This document shows positions 22,011 through 35,021 of a stretch of 64,000 nt of DNA, piece after piece (the stretch's first letter is position 1; every line of letters begins with the position of its first letter). Below the pieces are notes generated by a model, which was given only the letters and a program-made list of their open reading frames with translations, did not search any database and was not told the DNA's origin. Made by a program: the position numbers and the translations under genes. The DNA comes from Rhabdornis inornatus (lineage: Eukaryota; Chordata; Aves; Passeriformes; Rhabdornithidae): contig VWZS01003779.1 in the NCBI GenBank assembly GCA_013397075.1, positions 891,309 to 955,308 of the forward strand, given 5' to 3'.

Positions 22011-24959
22011 TACAAGGAGAGCTGTCATTTCATTTATTTTATCTTGCCTCTATAGGAATATTTTCATGGTAAATTCAATATACTTTGTCCAAAATGTAAA
22101 TGGAATTTTCAATATATTTTTAACTCAAGCACTGTTTAAACATTAAAATCCTCTTTTGCAAATGCCATTGTGATAGAGGTTGAAGATTTTGCAGAGGCTT
22201 AATGACTTCCTGGGAGGAAAAGAGGCCAGTTTGGTAGTCAGGATAGTCAGGACTTGGTTTTAAAGGCTTCACTTCCTTTCAGTTCTGCAGGATTCCCATA
22301 GGACTGGGGCTCAGTTAGGAATTTCTCTGTGTGGCATTTCCCCATCCATGAACTGGGCGCTATGCAGTGGGTGCTCTGCAGTCTGTGGGGCAGGGAAACA
22401 AAAGGACACATGAAAAAAGACAAAGTTAGGAGAACTGCAAGTGGGCATTGTTGCAAATCAAGATAATATAACTGGAAATTTTTATGTTTGTAATGTGACC
22501 ACATCTTGGGGTCATAAACGTGGAGCTTGGGAGCTTTGTGTAAATTAGAGCTGTGATCATCTAAATTAAGTTATGAGGCACTGTTTGAAAGTCTGTACAT
22601 GAAAGAGGAAAACACCAATGAAGTTGGGGCTGGTGACACGGTGATGTGTCTCTGCAAGTGGCACAATGTTGGTATTTGCAGTGCAAAACCAAAAAGATTG
22701 TGCTGCACACGAGCCATGCAGACACACTGCCCCACCAAACTGCAGTATTTCACTTTGGGTAGAGCTTACTACCAAATTCCAGGGAATGCTCAAGAACCTC
22801 TTCAAGTGTCAATTTACAGCAAACTCTTCCCAGATTAAATTTTCATTCCAATTCCCTGGCTGTTTTGGCAGTTTATGTCCTCGAGGTTGATTATGCATCC
22901 CTTCCATCCCTTTTTACTCTCTAATCTAGACACAGGATGTTATCTTTATTACCTCTTTTCAAAACTTGCACAGGATTTTATTTAGCTCCTGTGTGAGAAG
23001 AAAATGAAAAGAAGAGAGAAACTGGCTTGGGGGTTTGGGGAGTAAAATCAAACTTGAGAGGTACTTTTTGGAAAGATGTGGAATGGTCGAAGGTGCTGTA
23101 TCTGATCACTCAGGGAGCTGTGGCAGCAGCTCAGTAATACCTGGCTCCATGCTCTGTCACCCTCAACAACCCTCTGTGTTCTGGGCTAGGAAAACACTTT
23201 CCAATTCAATAGCCAGGTTCTTTGCTGAGGTTGCCAAAGGTACCCATTTGGGTCCTGGTGATGCTCTATGTATGGATGGCTGCTTCCCAAAAATCGCATT
23301 GATAACACCTGCTGTGTCTGTCAGCTTTTATTTCTACCAGATGTAATTGGATTTTAGGGGTAACACAGGAGTATGAGACAATCTGCCTCTTCACATGGGA
23401 TCTTCTTGACACAACAAAAACTTCTGAACCTTGGTCTATGCTTTTGTTAATCACCCATTTCAAGATTTCTCTCTTTATTTTGGATTTCTATGGTTTATTC
23501 CCACCCAAGCCTGTTTTGCCAAGCATACAGCTCACATCTCCATTTGTTTCTATTTTCTCCTTTACGTTTTTCTTGCCACACTTGGTACCAAAATTTTCTC
23601 CCAGCAGAATTATTTCAAGAGCCATTGGCTTTTCCTTGCTGGCCTGACTGTTGCAGGAGCAGGTCCTATCCTAATTGTGTCCTCGTGGCTACAACTAAAA
23701 GCTGGGCTCTTTGGTTGTACGGATTTCTTGGTTTGTAGCCAAAATCAATCTGTGCATATGTTTGTCATGCTGTGACACAGTTCCTGGTTTTTTAAAGCAG
23801 TAGTTTCTCTGACAGCTTGGCTCAGTGTCTCCTGGATAATATTAACCTGCTGTAGGTAGAACTTCCTATGGAGTCCAAATGTTTCCAGCTCACCGGAGTC
23901 AGGGCTGGGGCTGTATCTGTGGCACTTTCCTGCTCTCAGGTCTCTTCCCAGAGCCCAGTCTGCAGTTCAGGCACAGAAACTGTGGCCCAGATTTCTCCCT
24001 CCCACGTTGTTTCTGCTCTCTCATTGCCATCTCACGCCTGCCTTCGTGCAGAGCCAAGCAGTGCAGGCAAGGCAATGGAAGGAGTTTTACCTCACTCCCC
24101 CAGGGGCTGCACAGCAGCAGCTCCCCAGAGCAGCAAATGCCATTGTGCTGTCCTGGGTCTTGGTTTCATCCCTTTTGTGTATCCACGGCTTTGCCAATGC
24201 TGCACATTGGGGAAAATATCATAATTTTACTTCCAGGCTAGTGAGTGCAACAAGAGCCACCCTGCAGAGGAGCCCCTGCCATGGGGCCATCTCCACTGAA
24301 AGACAATTCCATGTAGAGCTTGGTCAGCTCTGCCTTGGCTTCTCAGAGACCTTCCACTGGGTATCTGCCTCCTTCCTCAGGCAGGTGGTTCTGAACATCT
24401 TACAATATCCTTGTGGTGGATGTTTCTCTATTTGTTTGGCTTCAGATCAAGACTGAAAGCACTGCTGGAAATACACTTTGGCCAAGGATTGTTTAGGTCA
24501 ATTGTTCCTTCTGGTATTAAAGTTATGAATCATCTTGGCATCAAGGTGTGACCTTTCCTCTTTACACTATTATGTCACCAAAAAGGAGGCAGAAATGGAA
24601 ATAGGAAGATGATTGCAATAAATTTCTCACCACTGATATAATGTCTCGTGTGCACCAGGAATACTGGACTTGTAAACCTCATCTTCCTTGGCATGGATCC
24701 ACACTAAACTTTGTTTCTACTGACAAAATCCAACATTCCTTTTTTTTTGCAGTACAGCTTTCTCAGCATCATAAACCACCTGCTGGACTGAGTTCTCTGA
24801 AGTGACAGTGCAGAGATTTCCATCCAAAACTGATCCAGGCAGCCTGAAAAGCTGCACTCCTGCAGTGCAGAGTCCCCACAGGAATGATCTTTCCAAACAC
24901 AATGTTTTGATGATGCTGATCCAGAGGCGATAGTGAATAAAAGCATTTGAAAAAATCTA

Positions 24960-25380
24960 AAGTGTGGGTAACAGTGAGGGAATAAATGTCAATTCTTGAT
25001 CTGTATTTGCCTTGGAAACAGTTATATTTGCAGAGCAGAAACTCAGTGCTGGTTATTTACAACAATTCTAATCGCTCACTAAAAAAAATAATATTTTGTC
25101 CAACGATAAAAACTCTTGAAATTAAATTTGACACTTCGGAGTCTGAAATAAACTCAATTTCAAATCAAATTGTATCTTTGGAACAATATACATCAAAATA
25201 CAGAGGAAAATTGGAGGGAGATTATGATAGGATTAAGCTATTTCCTGTGCAGAGCGATAGCGCTGCAGCCTGTCAGGAGCTCTCCTCCAGGATAATGTGG
25301 TTGTTCTCCATAAAGCAGAGCTCCTGGAAGATGCTATTCCCTCTCCAACCTGCCAACAGGAGTGGTGTTTAAAAAAAATT
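24960..25380. promoter_or_regulatory. AT-rich block with CpG-containing core
   Basis: AT-rich DNA with scattered CpGs: TAATCGCTCAC, CCAACGATAAAAACTC, CACTTCGGAGTC and GAGCGATAGCGCTGCAGCC. The 128-codon open frame here (24986-25372) reads through the AT-rich part with Asn/Lys/Ile/Ser content and no domain. I consider it more likely non-coding regulatory-type DNA than an exon. Confidence 0.22.
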
Positions 25381-26399
25381 ATTTTATTAGAAGCTTGTCA
25401 CCTCCTTTTCAGTTCATTTTAGTTTCCCTGAGTTCAGGTGGATCGTGGTACCCCAGGCTGGGTCTCCCAGCTAAAAGCCACCCCCAGGGACCGAGCACTG
25501 AGTTCTGGTGCTTGTGGGGCTTCCAGGAGAGGGAAAGGTGCTTTGGGAACTCTGCAAGAGCACTTTGCTCAATCTGAAGGGCAAGGAGGGTGAGAAGGGA
25601 GGGTTGGCAGCTGTAAGGGCTGCACAGCTGTGCCAGAACATCTGGATGCGGTTGCTCGACCCTCAGCTTGGGAGAGCAAGAGCTCCCTGTCACCCTCCTC
25701 CTGTCCTACTCAGACACTTCCTGCAGAATTGGTGCATTAGCAGGATTTAATCTGTGCAAAAACCTCCTCTGTCTTGCAAATCACTTCTCCCATTAATCCA
25801 GAAGATTTTACAGCATCTCTCTCCGAGTGCCAATCAATCATCAAACCAGACATGTAAAATAGTAATGGACTGCTTGATTTGAAAAGGAGCTTGTGGTTTT
25901 CCTCTGCTGCTGTGAGAACTGCTGGGAGCACAGCAAACAGCCAGCTTTGTCCAACAGCAATCCTGTTCTCAGTGCTCCCAGACCTCAGTGTTATTCCCCG
26001 CCAATCTTTTCAAAGAAACAAAAGTCGTGTAATTCCTTGTGTGGGAGCAGGGAGTGCCTGCACGTTGGGACTGGGAAGACGAGCTATCCCTGAAGGATGC
26101 AGCAGTGCTGACAGCATGGCCACATCTCCTGACTGAGCTGGCTCTGGTGGGCAGGGGATGATTTTCCTGGACAGGGCAGGAGGAACCACCAGGATGCTGT
26201 GCTGGAGAGCATTCCTGCACCAGCCTGCCTTGCAGTTAGGAACAGGAATTGGACTTTCTTCTCAACACTGGTTAAATCCCCCTTCTGTCTCTGCTCCCCA
26301 CATCAATATTTTGAGCTGTTTTATTTTTGGATAGCATTATACATATGGCTCACCGGTCCAGTGTGATAAAAATCTGAGAAGTAGATTATTTTGATAAAA

Positions 26400-26690
26400 G
26401 AAAAAGAACCAAAACAGGCATACTCTAATTTCTATTTAACTGTTAGTAGGGGGCTAATTACTGTGAACTTCTGCATTGTAGTTCCATATAACTTGTTTAA
26501 AAAAATCTATTTATAATCTGACTCCTCTATTTTGACTAACCAAATCATTTGCAGTAATTAATTTTCAGGATTAATTAAAGTAAAAGGAAGAAATCATGAG
26601 AGACTAGTTCCGTATTTTAGGCATGCATCAGGAATTGCTCCCATTTGCATTTAATTTTATGTTCAGTTTGTAATTATTTGTTGTGGATGT
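26400..26690. promoter_or_regulatory. Homeodomain/octamer motif cluster (enhancer-like)
   Basis: Within 290 bp: GGGGCTAATTACTGTG, TTTGCAGTAATTAATTTTCA, GGATTAATTAAAG, and CCCATTTGCATTTAATTTT with the octamer-type ATTTGCAT. One CpG (GTTCCGTATT). This is the densest TAATTA cluster I saw. It ends at the insertion point of a CR1 copy. Confidence 0.35.
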
Positions 26691-26694
26691 CTTA

Positions 26695-26820
26695 TCCCTG
26701 GATGTGTCCAAGGCCAGGTTGGACAGGGCTTGGAGCAACCTGGGATAGTGGAACGTGTCCCTGCCCATGGAGATGATTTTTGATCACCTTCCAACCCAGG
26801 CAATTTATGATTCTATGATT
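26695..26820 (+). mobile_element. CR1 LINE, 5'-truncated 3' end
   Basis: Sense CR1: GGATGTGTCCAAGGCCAGGT, TGGACAGGGCTTGGAGCAAC, CTGGGATAGTGGAACGTGTC, CTGCCCATGG, then a short degraded piece and ACCTTCCAACCCAGGCAA with the tail ATGATTCTATGATT. The GGCAGGGGGTTGGAACTGG segment is deleted. It abuts the homeodomain-motif block on its left. Confidence 0.92.
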
Positions 26821-27316
26821 CCTGGGATAAAATTAACACATAGCAATATTATTAATATCTTGAGTTTACAGAACACTTTTGATACACCAAAATCTTCGCT
26901 GGCTTTTTCCTACCCTGATAGAATTGTATTTCTGCCCTGCCATCCCATGAGAGCTCCAACTTGTAAATCATTAAATTGTCACACAAATCAAAATTTCCCC
27001 TCTCCAGATCATACGAGTCAGATCACTCAGCTGCACCTCAGTTCTCAGGCCTCTCTTTTAACTGTTTCAGAATTTATTTCCAAAATACTTGACTTTATTT
27101 GATTTGAGCAGGCAAGTGGTTCTGTTGAAATCAGCTGGTACAGTGGGGGTTTCATCCTCAGATAAAAAGAAATGGCTGAATTCTATCTGTATTCAGTAAC
27201 TGGCATTCTAGATCCCTGTTTGCTATTGATATGGTCAATATGTTTTGTGTAATACTCAGCAGAGATACCCCATCTATCCCTGCCCCATGGAATTTACTTT
27301 CCAAGCAGCAGTTTTT

Positions 27317-27340
27317 AGTGGATTCATTAGTGGATTCAAT
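27317..27340. repeat. 12-bp tandem duplication
   Basis: AGTGGATTCATT followed by AGTGGATTCAAT, one mismatch. A minor slippage product with no functional sign. Confidence 0.85.
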
Positions 27341-27516
27341 ATTTGCTGAATTCATTAAAACACATGTTAGGTTTGATCAAATAATCTTCCAGTTGTGGAA
27401 CATCTGTAGAGATAATAGTTTGTGGCTCTTCAGGGTCACCTAAAGGGGCTGCTGTGGTAGAGGTGTGTGACTTCAGCCCAAGTTTTCAATAAATATGTAC
27501 AGGACAAAGAACCATC

Positions 27517-27582
27517 ACAAGGATGGTTTGGGTTGGAAGGGTCCCTAGAAGAAATCTCATTCCAGCTTCCCCTCCCAGCCCT
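27517..27582 (-). mobile_element. Short CR1 remnant (minus strand)
   Basis: GGATGGTTTGGGTTGGAAGG then GTCCCTAGAAGAAATCTCAT and TCCAGCTTCCCC follow the antisense CR1 3' end. The terminal tail is degraded to CATCACAAGG. About 65 bp remain. Confidence 0.82.
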
Positions 27583-30320
27583 TTAAAATTGTTATTGCAG
27601 CCATCAAAAGGTCACGTGTTGTTGTCACAGAGTGACAATTATTTTGTGAGGAAATACATTTAACGCTTCTAAAGTAAGATCATCTTATTCCACTCCAACA
27701 TCTGAACCACTACAAATATTTATAAATTCAGTAGAGCTGGAGGAAAGAACATCCAAATGCTTGAAATAAAAGAGCAGGAGTGGCTGGCCCTGATTGTGAG
27801 GATAGTTTTACCTTTCTGAGTGTTTTCACCTGGTACACTGAAATCCTTCTTGCAGGGGAGAGAGGCCTCCTGAAAATGCCACCAGCTGTCATTCATACAT
27901 GGTTTTCCTGTGTTTGTCAGTGGGCATTGACATGACAAGGCCACTGCTTATCCTACTTCCAACACATCAGTTTCCTAATGAATCCAACATGAGTTAAACC
28001 ATAAAGATAGAAGATTTGTCAGGTCACCTCAGACCAAAGATTCCCACAGTCCCATATCTTCAAATCTGCTCTATAACTGTGGCCAGCACAGGATGGGTGG
28101 TGAACAAGAATAAGTAGAATAAGAATGAGCAGCACTGAGTCATGTTTCCATTGGAATATGCTCCCAGCTCCTAGGGAGTTTTAGGACTTCCACAGTCCTA
28201 CTATTAAAAATTATAGTCCTAAATCAATTATTTTCATATCCTACAGGCAGAAAAAATCATCTGTTTTCCATTTCATTATTATGTTCCACTAGAGAGAGCA
28301 GAGCCACTATTATTATTTTAGCAGAGTCTTGCAGATAGAAGGTGCTATTGAACTGCAAAGCTTTTCCTACCAGCTGGTGCACGTTCAGTGGCAGCTCTGC
28401 TCCTAAGAAACAACTTGCAGTCTTTGCAGGGCAGTAAGTGTTTATTGGCTCCATTTTTCCAAAGAAATGGAGCATAGCTGGCCACCAGCATTTGCCCCAA
28501 GCCCTGCATGACTCGTGAGGCTGTCATTGTCATTTCTTGTGCCACCCCTGTGCCGTGTATTGATGCACTTCAGAGCAGTGTATTGAAAGAGATGAGTAAC
28601 ATCCCTCAGATGCTTTCTTTCTCCTGTCCTCCCCTGTGGAAGCAGCCTGGTGTTTTACTTGGAAAGGGTTTGTTTCTGTCCCTCATGTACATGCTGCTGA
28701 GCCTTGGTGACTGAGGAGGCAAATTCAGGAGTACATCTTGTACTTTCTCTGGAAGGTGGTCGGGTTTCTGGCTGCTGTTATTTCCTGTGGCAGCTGGCTG
28801 TCAGAATTATCTGCCACAGCATTATGTAGTGACTTGCAAAGATATTATACCTGGGACTGGAGATGTTACCAGCTCTGCTGGAACACTGGTGTTTTAGCAG
28901 AAATAGTTGGGGAAAAGATCATGTCTAAACACCAGGGCACAAATCGGAGCCAGCCCCTTATCTTCTTCCATACCAATCACTTGTGCTTAATCAGGTATAA
29001 CTTCTCATCCATTAAGCTCCATAAATTCCAGGAACAGGTTAGGAATTAGTATCCCAGATTTACATATGGAAATCCAAACCCATGGAAAATCCATTATCCA
29101 AGATGGTACAGGAAATAGGATACAGATTTCCTGACACCCACGAGGGTGTCCTCTCAGCCAGTTATACAACCCTGGCTTACATGAACATTTAATAGAGACA
29201 GTGATGGAATAGGATTGATAGTAAAGTTGCCAGTTCATATAGTAGAAGATTCCCATAAATATGCAAAGGAGTACCCAGCAATGCCTGCCCCAGTGAATCC
29301 AAGAGGTTTCAGGCAGTAATGAATGACCAGGAGCAGAATCTCACCTTAAGGACAGACTTTTATCTCACTGGTTATTAACTGATCTATTCCAATTGGCATC
29401 TCTGTTCCCACTGCACTGGTTTGTACAGATTCACATTGCAAGGAATACACAGGGTATAAGAGGATTTTGCAATGCAGAGAAAAGCAGGAGCTGATGACTG
29501 AATGTCAGCCCTACAGGGTGGCATGGCCAAGTGGAGAGGAGAGATTGTAACAGCAAAAAGCAGGATATCAGAGCAGAGCTTTTAATCCCAACTGAAATAT
29601 ATGGAGTGATCCTCTGTTCATTTAATAGGTCCAGCAGTTTGATGAAAGTGAGACAAACCAGAAGAACAACAATGATAAAAAACACCCATCTTGATAAGGA
29701 AATAAAACCCCTCAGAGCCAGTGAAGTGCTTTCCCCTACTCTGTGCTGTGCTAGGAGGAGCAGAGCGGGAGAGAGTGATCACCTCAAGGAGCAGAGCTGA
29801 TTAAAAGTACAGTTCCCTTGTCACACTGGGTGATATTGTTAACACATTTCCTCAAACCCTTGTGCCCTGGCTTGAGGCTGGAAGGCTGCTCACTGAAATC
29901 GCTGTGTGCCACTTGTAACGGAGCCAGCTTGGTAATAGAGAGATCTATAAGTGTTGGCACCCTCCCTCCATTTTCCAGTGGAGAGACAGCTATTTCCTAA
30001 AATCCATGCTAGGCACTGAGCTGGGCAAAGAGACTGATTTTGGAGCTGTAGCAGAGGCAGTGCCCCCATCCCAGCCCTGGTCTGGCTGCTCCTGGGTTGG
30101 AGTCACTGTGACGGGGTGGTGGGAGGAAGCATTTATCCTACTGAATAATTACCTGCTTGTAACAACAGGCTTTGGTCTCCTGAGCTATCAATCTGCAGCC
30201 TTTCAGCAGCATTAAATTAACTGGGGAAGGATCTGTGAGAGTGTCTGGAGAATATGTAGGAAAAGTTCAAAAGTTTAGCGTGCTGTGGAGGCTGCATGTT
30301 CACTCCACATAGAGAGAAGG

Positions 30321-30620
30321 AGTCACAGAATCATTTCAATTGGAGAAGAGCTCTGAGATCATCGAGTCCAACCACTCCCCAGCACTGCCAAGGCCACCAC
30401 TAACCCATGTACCCATGTGCCACACAGCTTTTAATTCATTCAGTGATTTCATCACTGCCCCAGGCTGTACATCCCTTCTGGTGAAGAAATTTTTGTTAAT
30501 GCCCAACCCAAATCTCCCCTGGCACGTGTTGAGGCCCTTTCTCTCATCTTGTCCCTTGTTACCCGAGAAAAGAGACTGACTCCCACCTTTCCACAACCCA
30601 CTTAGTTCATGGAGAAAAGC
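30321..30620 (-). mobile_element. CR1 LINE, about 300 bp (minus strand, different subfamily)
   Basis: Antisense order: AGTCACAGAATCATTTCAAT, GAGATCATCGAGTCCAACCA, CCCAGCACTGCCAAGGCCAC, a GTGCCACACAGC segment, TGGTGAAGAAATTTTTGTTA, CAAATCTCCCCTGGCACGTG, and CTTGTTACCCGAGAAAAGAG. The CACTGCCAAG…CCACTAACCCATGT layout marks a subfamily distinct from the GGCAGGGACACCT type. It is one of the longer copies here, still without coding capacity. Confidence 0.93.
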
Positions 30621-33600
30621 TTCTCTAAAAATGAGACATTCCTGAGCCACCTGTTGAGAAGAAAAAAGACAAAGGAAGCAGAATGGTGATGCTCCTTCTG
30701 GAGCCAATCCTTGGGTTTGGATCCAACTACTGCCGTGGGATTGTACAGTCTAAGTGACATTGAAAATGTTGTCTGATTTCTACTTTTTGTCATCTGAGTC
30801 CAACTATAAAGGGGAAAAACTTCATATGAGAATTTTTAGTAGTTGTTGGAGCAGGAGTAAGGAAAGATGAAGAAATGTCAACAGAATCCTTGCTCTCAGT
30901 GTGGTGTATCAGGATAGATTGTTATGTTGGCTAACTATAGATTTTTTTAAAAATATATTTTAATAAGAAGTGAAGTTCATTTCTATATGGAAAATCAGGT
31001 GTAAGATTTTTCCAAAGTTCTGCAAGTTTTTTGTGAAAAATTGTGTGAAATATGAAGTCTGAATGCTGACAGCTGAAACACCAGAAACAACCAGAGCCCA
31101 ATAATTCCACAGCACTTATGCAAAACTCCAATGGAAATCGGACCTTAAAAATAAGTCTGGTAAACTTAATTTTACACCAATTTCCTCATCTAGAAAATTA
31201 TTCATTTTTAATTACAGATAACGTGAGTATACACTCTAGATGCACAGAAAGTACGCATCATTATTTTTTGTAGAAATTAATTTTGAAAGGTTCATTATAT
31301 GTTGTCATGCTAGAGATGCCCATTCTGGACATCGGGGTATAGTAAAATAAATTCACAGTCTCTATTTTACAAGCCTGATGATGCCTCGAAGATCCTGCAG
31401 TGTAGATGATGACTTGAAGAGGATGTCAAACCCAAGCAGGGTGAAGAGACCTTGCTGTGGTCACACTGGATTTGTGGAGTAAGGAATAGGTGCAAGATTC
31501 CTGCTCCAGACAGCACGTGTTAGACCATATCCTTGGGCACATTCCTTTTGACTTTTCATCTTGTACATTGGGTCTTTGTACCTTTTGGGTCCTGCAGCTG
31601 CTCTTAGGTGTGGGCTTTTGCAATAGCAGGAAAAGTTCTAGAACTCTTCTTCCATTTTAACATTGCTGCTGATAAATGCATTCTGATGGACTACTCAGTT
31701 TCTCATTCGTGGAGATATTTAGTGCATTCCTTTAATGGTTGGTGATGCACAAATCGGTTTTAATATCAATAATGAACAATTTGGATGACATTCAGATTCA
31801 AGATCTGCCAAAAAAATTTGCTACATGTCAGGATTTATTGAGTACAATACATTGAGGTTGCCAAAGAGGCTGGAGTTCCTTCAGCAGAAAAGCAAACAGA
31901 TGGTCTCAGGAAAGTGAGCACATTCTTAAACCCTGGATTGCATTTGGACAGAATGGAACCACATCTGCCAAAGCCTGCTGGCCAGAAGCATGGCGGAAGG
32001 GAGCCATCAGAAACTAATGTGACATTCTTCAAGCTCTTTCACTTAATATTGATATTAGTAATCTAACAGGAATGTTCCAGAATTGCCAGGTGTCCTTCGG
32101 GTTGGCCAGTTTAGGGGAAGGAGACATGATTAAGAGTTAGTAATTGGATACACACATGCACCCTGGTCTGAAGTGTTCCCTGCTAAATATATCCTTCTAG
32201 GTCATCCATGTCCACCTGGCCTGGAGATAAAATGGTAGGAGCTGCTCATTTCAAATAATCTGTTTCTGATTTCTGCTGCCACAAGCCAAAAGATAATCTT
32301 GCAAATGTGCCTGTCCCTCCAAACAACTGGCTGTGAGATAAGATGCCAGAGCTGGGAGTGCAGAGCCGAATTATCCCGGAGATCTCAGGCTAAGCACAGC
32401 CCTGGGTTCAGGATCAGAGTTCAGGAGGTAGAAAGGGCAGGTTATGTCAGGAAATACATAGATGGGATGAATCCTAATGAATTTGTGCTTGTGTAGACCT
32501 CTGTAAAAATAAACTGCAGCATAAAGGAAAAGGCTGACTTGTTCTTCATCTGCATTTAAACAGCAGAATGGGAAATCACCCAGGGTGGTTCTGTATGGGA
32601 GGGAGACACAACCTTTGGTCCAAACAAAGCCTGCAGAGATACAAATCGAGGTTCTAGCTCTTGGTCTAGCTTTGCAAAGAGTAAAAATGTCACTAAGTCT
32701 GCTACATGGCTCAGTCTCCCATCATAATTCAGGGATCATATAACACCTCACAGGACTTTTACAGAACTTAATTTAGCAATAAATAAGAAATGTGAGGTCC
32801 TTGTGTGAAATGATCATTAGGAATGCACTGACTGGGCATCACTGTGGATCACAGGGAGAAATCACAGCACTGATGTGGTGGAAGGTGTGTTCTGGAGAGC
32901 AAGGAGTGCTCTTAGTGGTCGAGGTAAGACACCAACACACTCAGGGAGTTACAGATGGTAAAATGTTAGAGAAATGTTACAGTTCAGTTTGAGACTGGCA
33001 CCTCCAAAGGTGTGCAGAGGAGGCATTTCAGCAAATGCACTCATACAGAGTTTATTCCTTCTTGCATATAACAAACCAAAAAGTGAATTTCACTGTTTTA
33101 TTTCCTGCCTCAGAGCCGGCACGTGCAGCAGTGGTGCAGTGAATCTCACACAGACCTGAGTGTCAGCACTCGTGGTTCATCTGTTCTTGTGCCCTGACTG
33201 CCATAGAGGTATCATTCCTTGGGGTCAAGCATTTTTTAGAATGGCAAAGCAATCCCAGAACTGCCAGGTCCCTTCTCTACCTCTGCACGAGCCTTCCATG
33301 CCTAGAACAGGTGAATTCACCCTCCAGTCTGCTCTCAGTGCTTCCCACCTCAGCCTGTGCTCACCTCACTGCAGAGAGGAGCAGCACAGGCACAAACACT
33401 GCAAGGGGAAATGCTCCCAAACTGGGTGCAATGAGGCCTTTCAGCCTCCATCTCCTGTCCCTACCGAGCCAAATGCAGCATGAACTGAGTGAGCAAAGCC
33501 TCCCACTGCCATGGGTGAGGGGAGGATGCTTCCAGGGTACACAGAGCCTCTTCCCACGGTGGTTCCAAACAACTCCCCTGACAACAGGAAAGGAATGTAA

Positions 33601-34104
33601 TGTTTCAGTCCATCAGCTGGGTGTAAGGGGGAAATTGGTGAAATCTTTTCACCCTATTTCTGCAGGAAGTCAGACGATGTGATCCTAACAGTGCCTTCTG
33701 GATGCAAAATCTGTGAACATCCCTCTGAGCTTACTGGGGTGTTTCATGTGCACGTGGTGAGCCTATTTCATCTCTGGGTTAGCTCTGCTGGCATCAGTGA
33801 GTTACACCAAGGATAAATCTTGCCTTGTTGCTGTGTTTTGTACTGTAGTTCATATCCTTCTTTGTTTAAAACTTTTGGCAGCTTGATATATTATAAGTGC
33901 CATGTACGTGTAAGATGCATTTCTTTGAGCAAAGAAAAATATGCTAATATGCATATTCCTATATTGTCTCTTTCTTGTTACCAGTTAATCAATCACACAG
34001 AATGTTTGTGACACTTATTAAAGGGAGTGAGCAGATAAAAGCACATGGCTTTCATTTATGAGACCCTGATAAGTTGGAAATACAAAGGATCTTACCAAAG
34101 GGAG
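30621..34104. other. Unique non-coding DNA, no gene recognised
   Basis: About 3.5 kb without a recognised repeat or exon. 30900-31380 and 31640-31860 are AT-rich. 33150-33650 is GC-balanced and gives overlapping open frames of 107 and 123 codons in different frames, so neither is convincing. Confidence 0.58.
33820..34015. promoter_or_regulatory. AT-rich enhancer-like segment (weak)
   Basis: Contains TGATATATTATAAGTGCC, TGCTAATATGCATATTCC (octamer-like ATATGCAT) and CCAGTTAATCAATCAC. Repeat-free. Weak evidence from motif content only. Confidence 0.18.
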
Positions 34105-34215
34105 TCAGTGTATACTAATGGGTAGAACAAAGAGCTGATAATGAAAAAGACATTTAATGTGGATCCCAGTTCTATTAACTCCCTTTGTGATCTTGAGTAA
34201 CTCAGCTATTCCCCA
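34105..34215 (+). mobile_element. Possible MIR-type ancient SINE fragment
   Basis: ACTAATGGGTAGAACAAAGA, GTGGATCCCAGTTCTATTAA and CTCCCTTTGTGATCTTGAGT followed by AACTCAG parallel the recalled sense MIR layout (AGTGGTTAAGAGC, GGGTTCAAATCCCAGCTCTG, ACTAGCTGTGTGACCTTGGG, CAAGTCACTT). Divergence is high. The blocks are in correct order and near-correct spacing. Confidence 0.55.
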
Positions 34216-35021
34216 CCCTTTATACATGCTACCAGCTCCAATCTGGAGGCCATGCTTCAGTTGAATACCACTAGGCCAATCATTCTTTTAAATAAAATAC
34301 TTCTGTGCTGTCAGCTTTTAATTGCTATCAGCCAGAAATCCAGATTAAAATCCTGGAGCCTGGATCTGGGAAGATTATGTTTTTAGTCTGTGTTCAGATG
34401 CAGCTTCAAAAGGAAAGCAAATCCCAAATGCAGTGAATATTACTTATCTCTTTTCCTCTCTCTTCATTTCCATGTGTTTTCAGATTGAGTGGCAAATCTG
34501 CAAATCTTTATTCACCTGGTTGCAGGGTATAACTGAGCAATCTGCTCTTCAGTTGAGAACTCTGAGGCTGTAGATAAATAACCCCCTGGAAATACCAACT
34601 TGAGGAGCAGAATTGGTATTGATCCAGCATGCAGTGTTTCTCAGAACACATTCCTCTCTTTTTCTGAGGAGAGCAAGTCTTTCCAACTGCAGGAACGCCG
34701 TCCCCATGGCAGATGCTCCAGCACAGGCAGTGAGCTGGGGTGAGAGATGTGCCCTGCCTCTGCAAGGCTGGGAGAAAAGGCAGAACTCCAGCCCAGAGCT
34801 TGTCCAAGGGATGGTTATTCCACTGCACCAGCACAAGGAACCCCAGGAACTCTCATAGACTAATTGATACCTTATCTTCTCCTTATAAATCCCAAGCCCA
34901 AATGTCTCTGTCACAGGGTGGGGAGAGAGGTGGCAGCTTTATCAGCCTCTAGTGTTGGAGTGGGCGGATCTTGGCCGTGGCATTGGCCCTGAGGCACAGT
35001 CCCATTCCTGGGGACGAGTAA
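34216..35021. other. Unique non-coding DNA, no gene recognised
   Basis: 34510-34910 is GC-balanced and open in several frames on both strands (108 and 121 codons minus, 81 codons plus). This mutual overlap without domains indicates chance. No repeat recognised. Confidence 0.58.

Larger units (their letters stand above)
18106..26694. other. 8.6-kb unique stretch without CR1
   Basis: No CR1 copy, coding exon or structured RNA recognised. Small features listed separately are enhancer-like blocks at 18900-19260 and 24960-25380, a 20-bp tandem duplication at 19786, a T15 tract at 20291 and an A15 tract at 21996. The best open frames (149 codons at 24007-24456, 128 codons at 24986-25372, 120 codons at 23879-24241) overlap each other or AT-rich DNA and carry no domain. 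Confidence 0.55.
26821..30320. other. Unique non-coding DNA with one short CR1 remnant
   Basis: No exon recognised. 26821-27480 is AT-rich. A 12-bp tandem duplication lies at 27317-27340 (AGTGGATTCATT then AGTGGATTCAAT). The 103-codon frame at 28738-29049 and others look like chance. Confidence 0.6.

Noticed and set aside
22160..22260. Further MIR-like fragment (GCAGAGGCTTAATGACTTCC)
   Set aside because: Only one block resembles MIR and the following sequence does not continue in order.
23431..23775. 114-codon hydrophobic plus-strand frame as a membrane protein
   Set aside because: Hydrophobicity follows from T-rich DNA, several other frames overlap, and no family is recognised.
24986..25372. 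128-codon plus-strand frame as an exon
   Set aside because: Asn/Ile/Lys/Ser-rich reading of AT-rich DNA with no domain and no flanking splice signals that I could defend.
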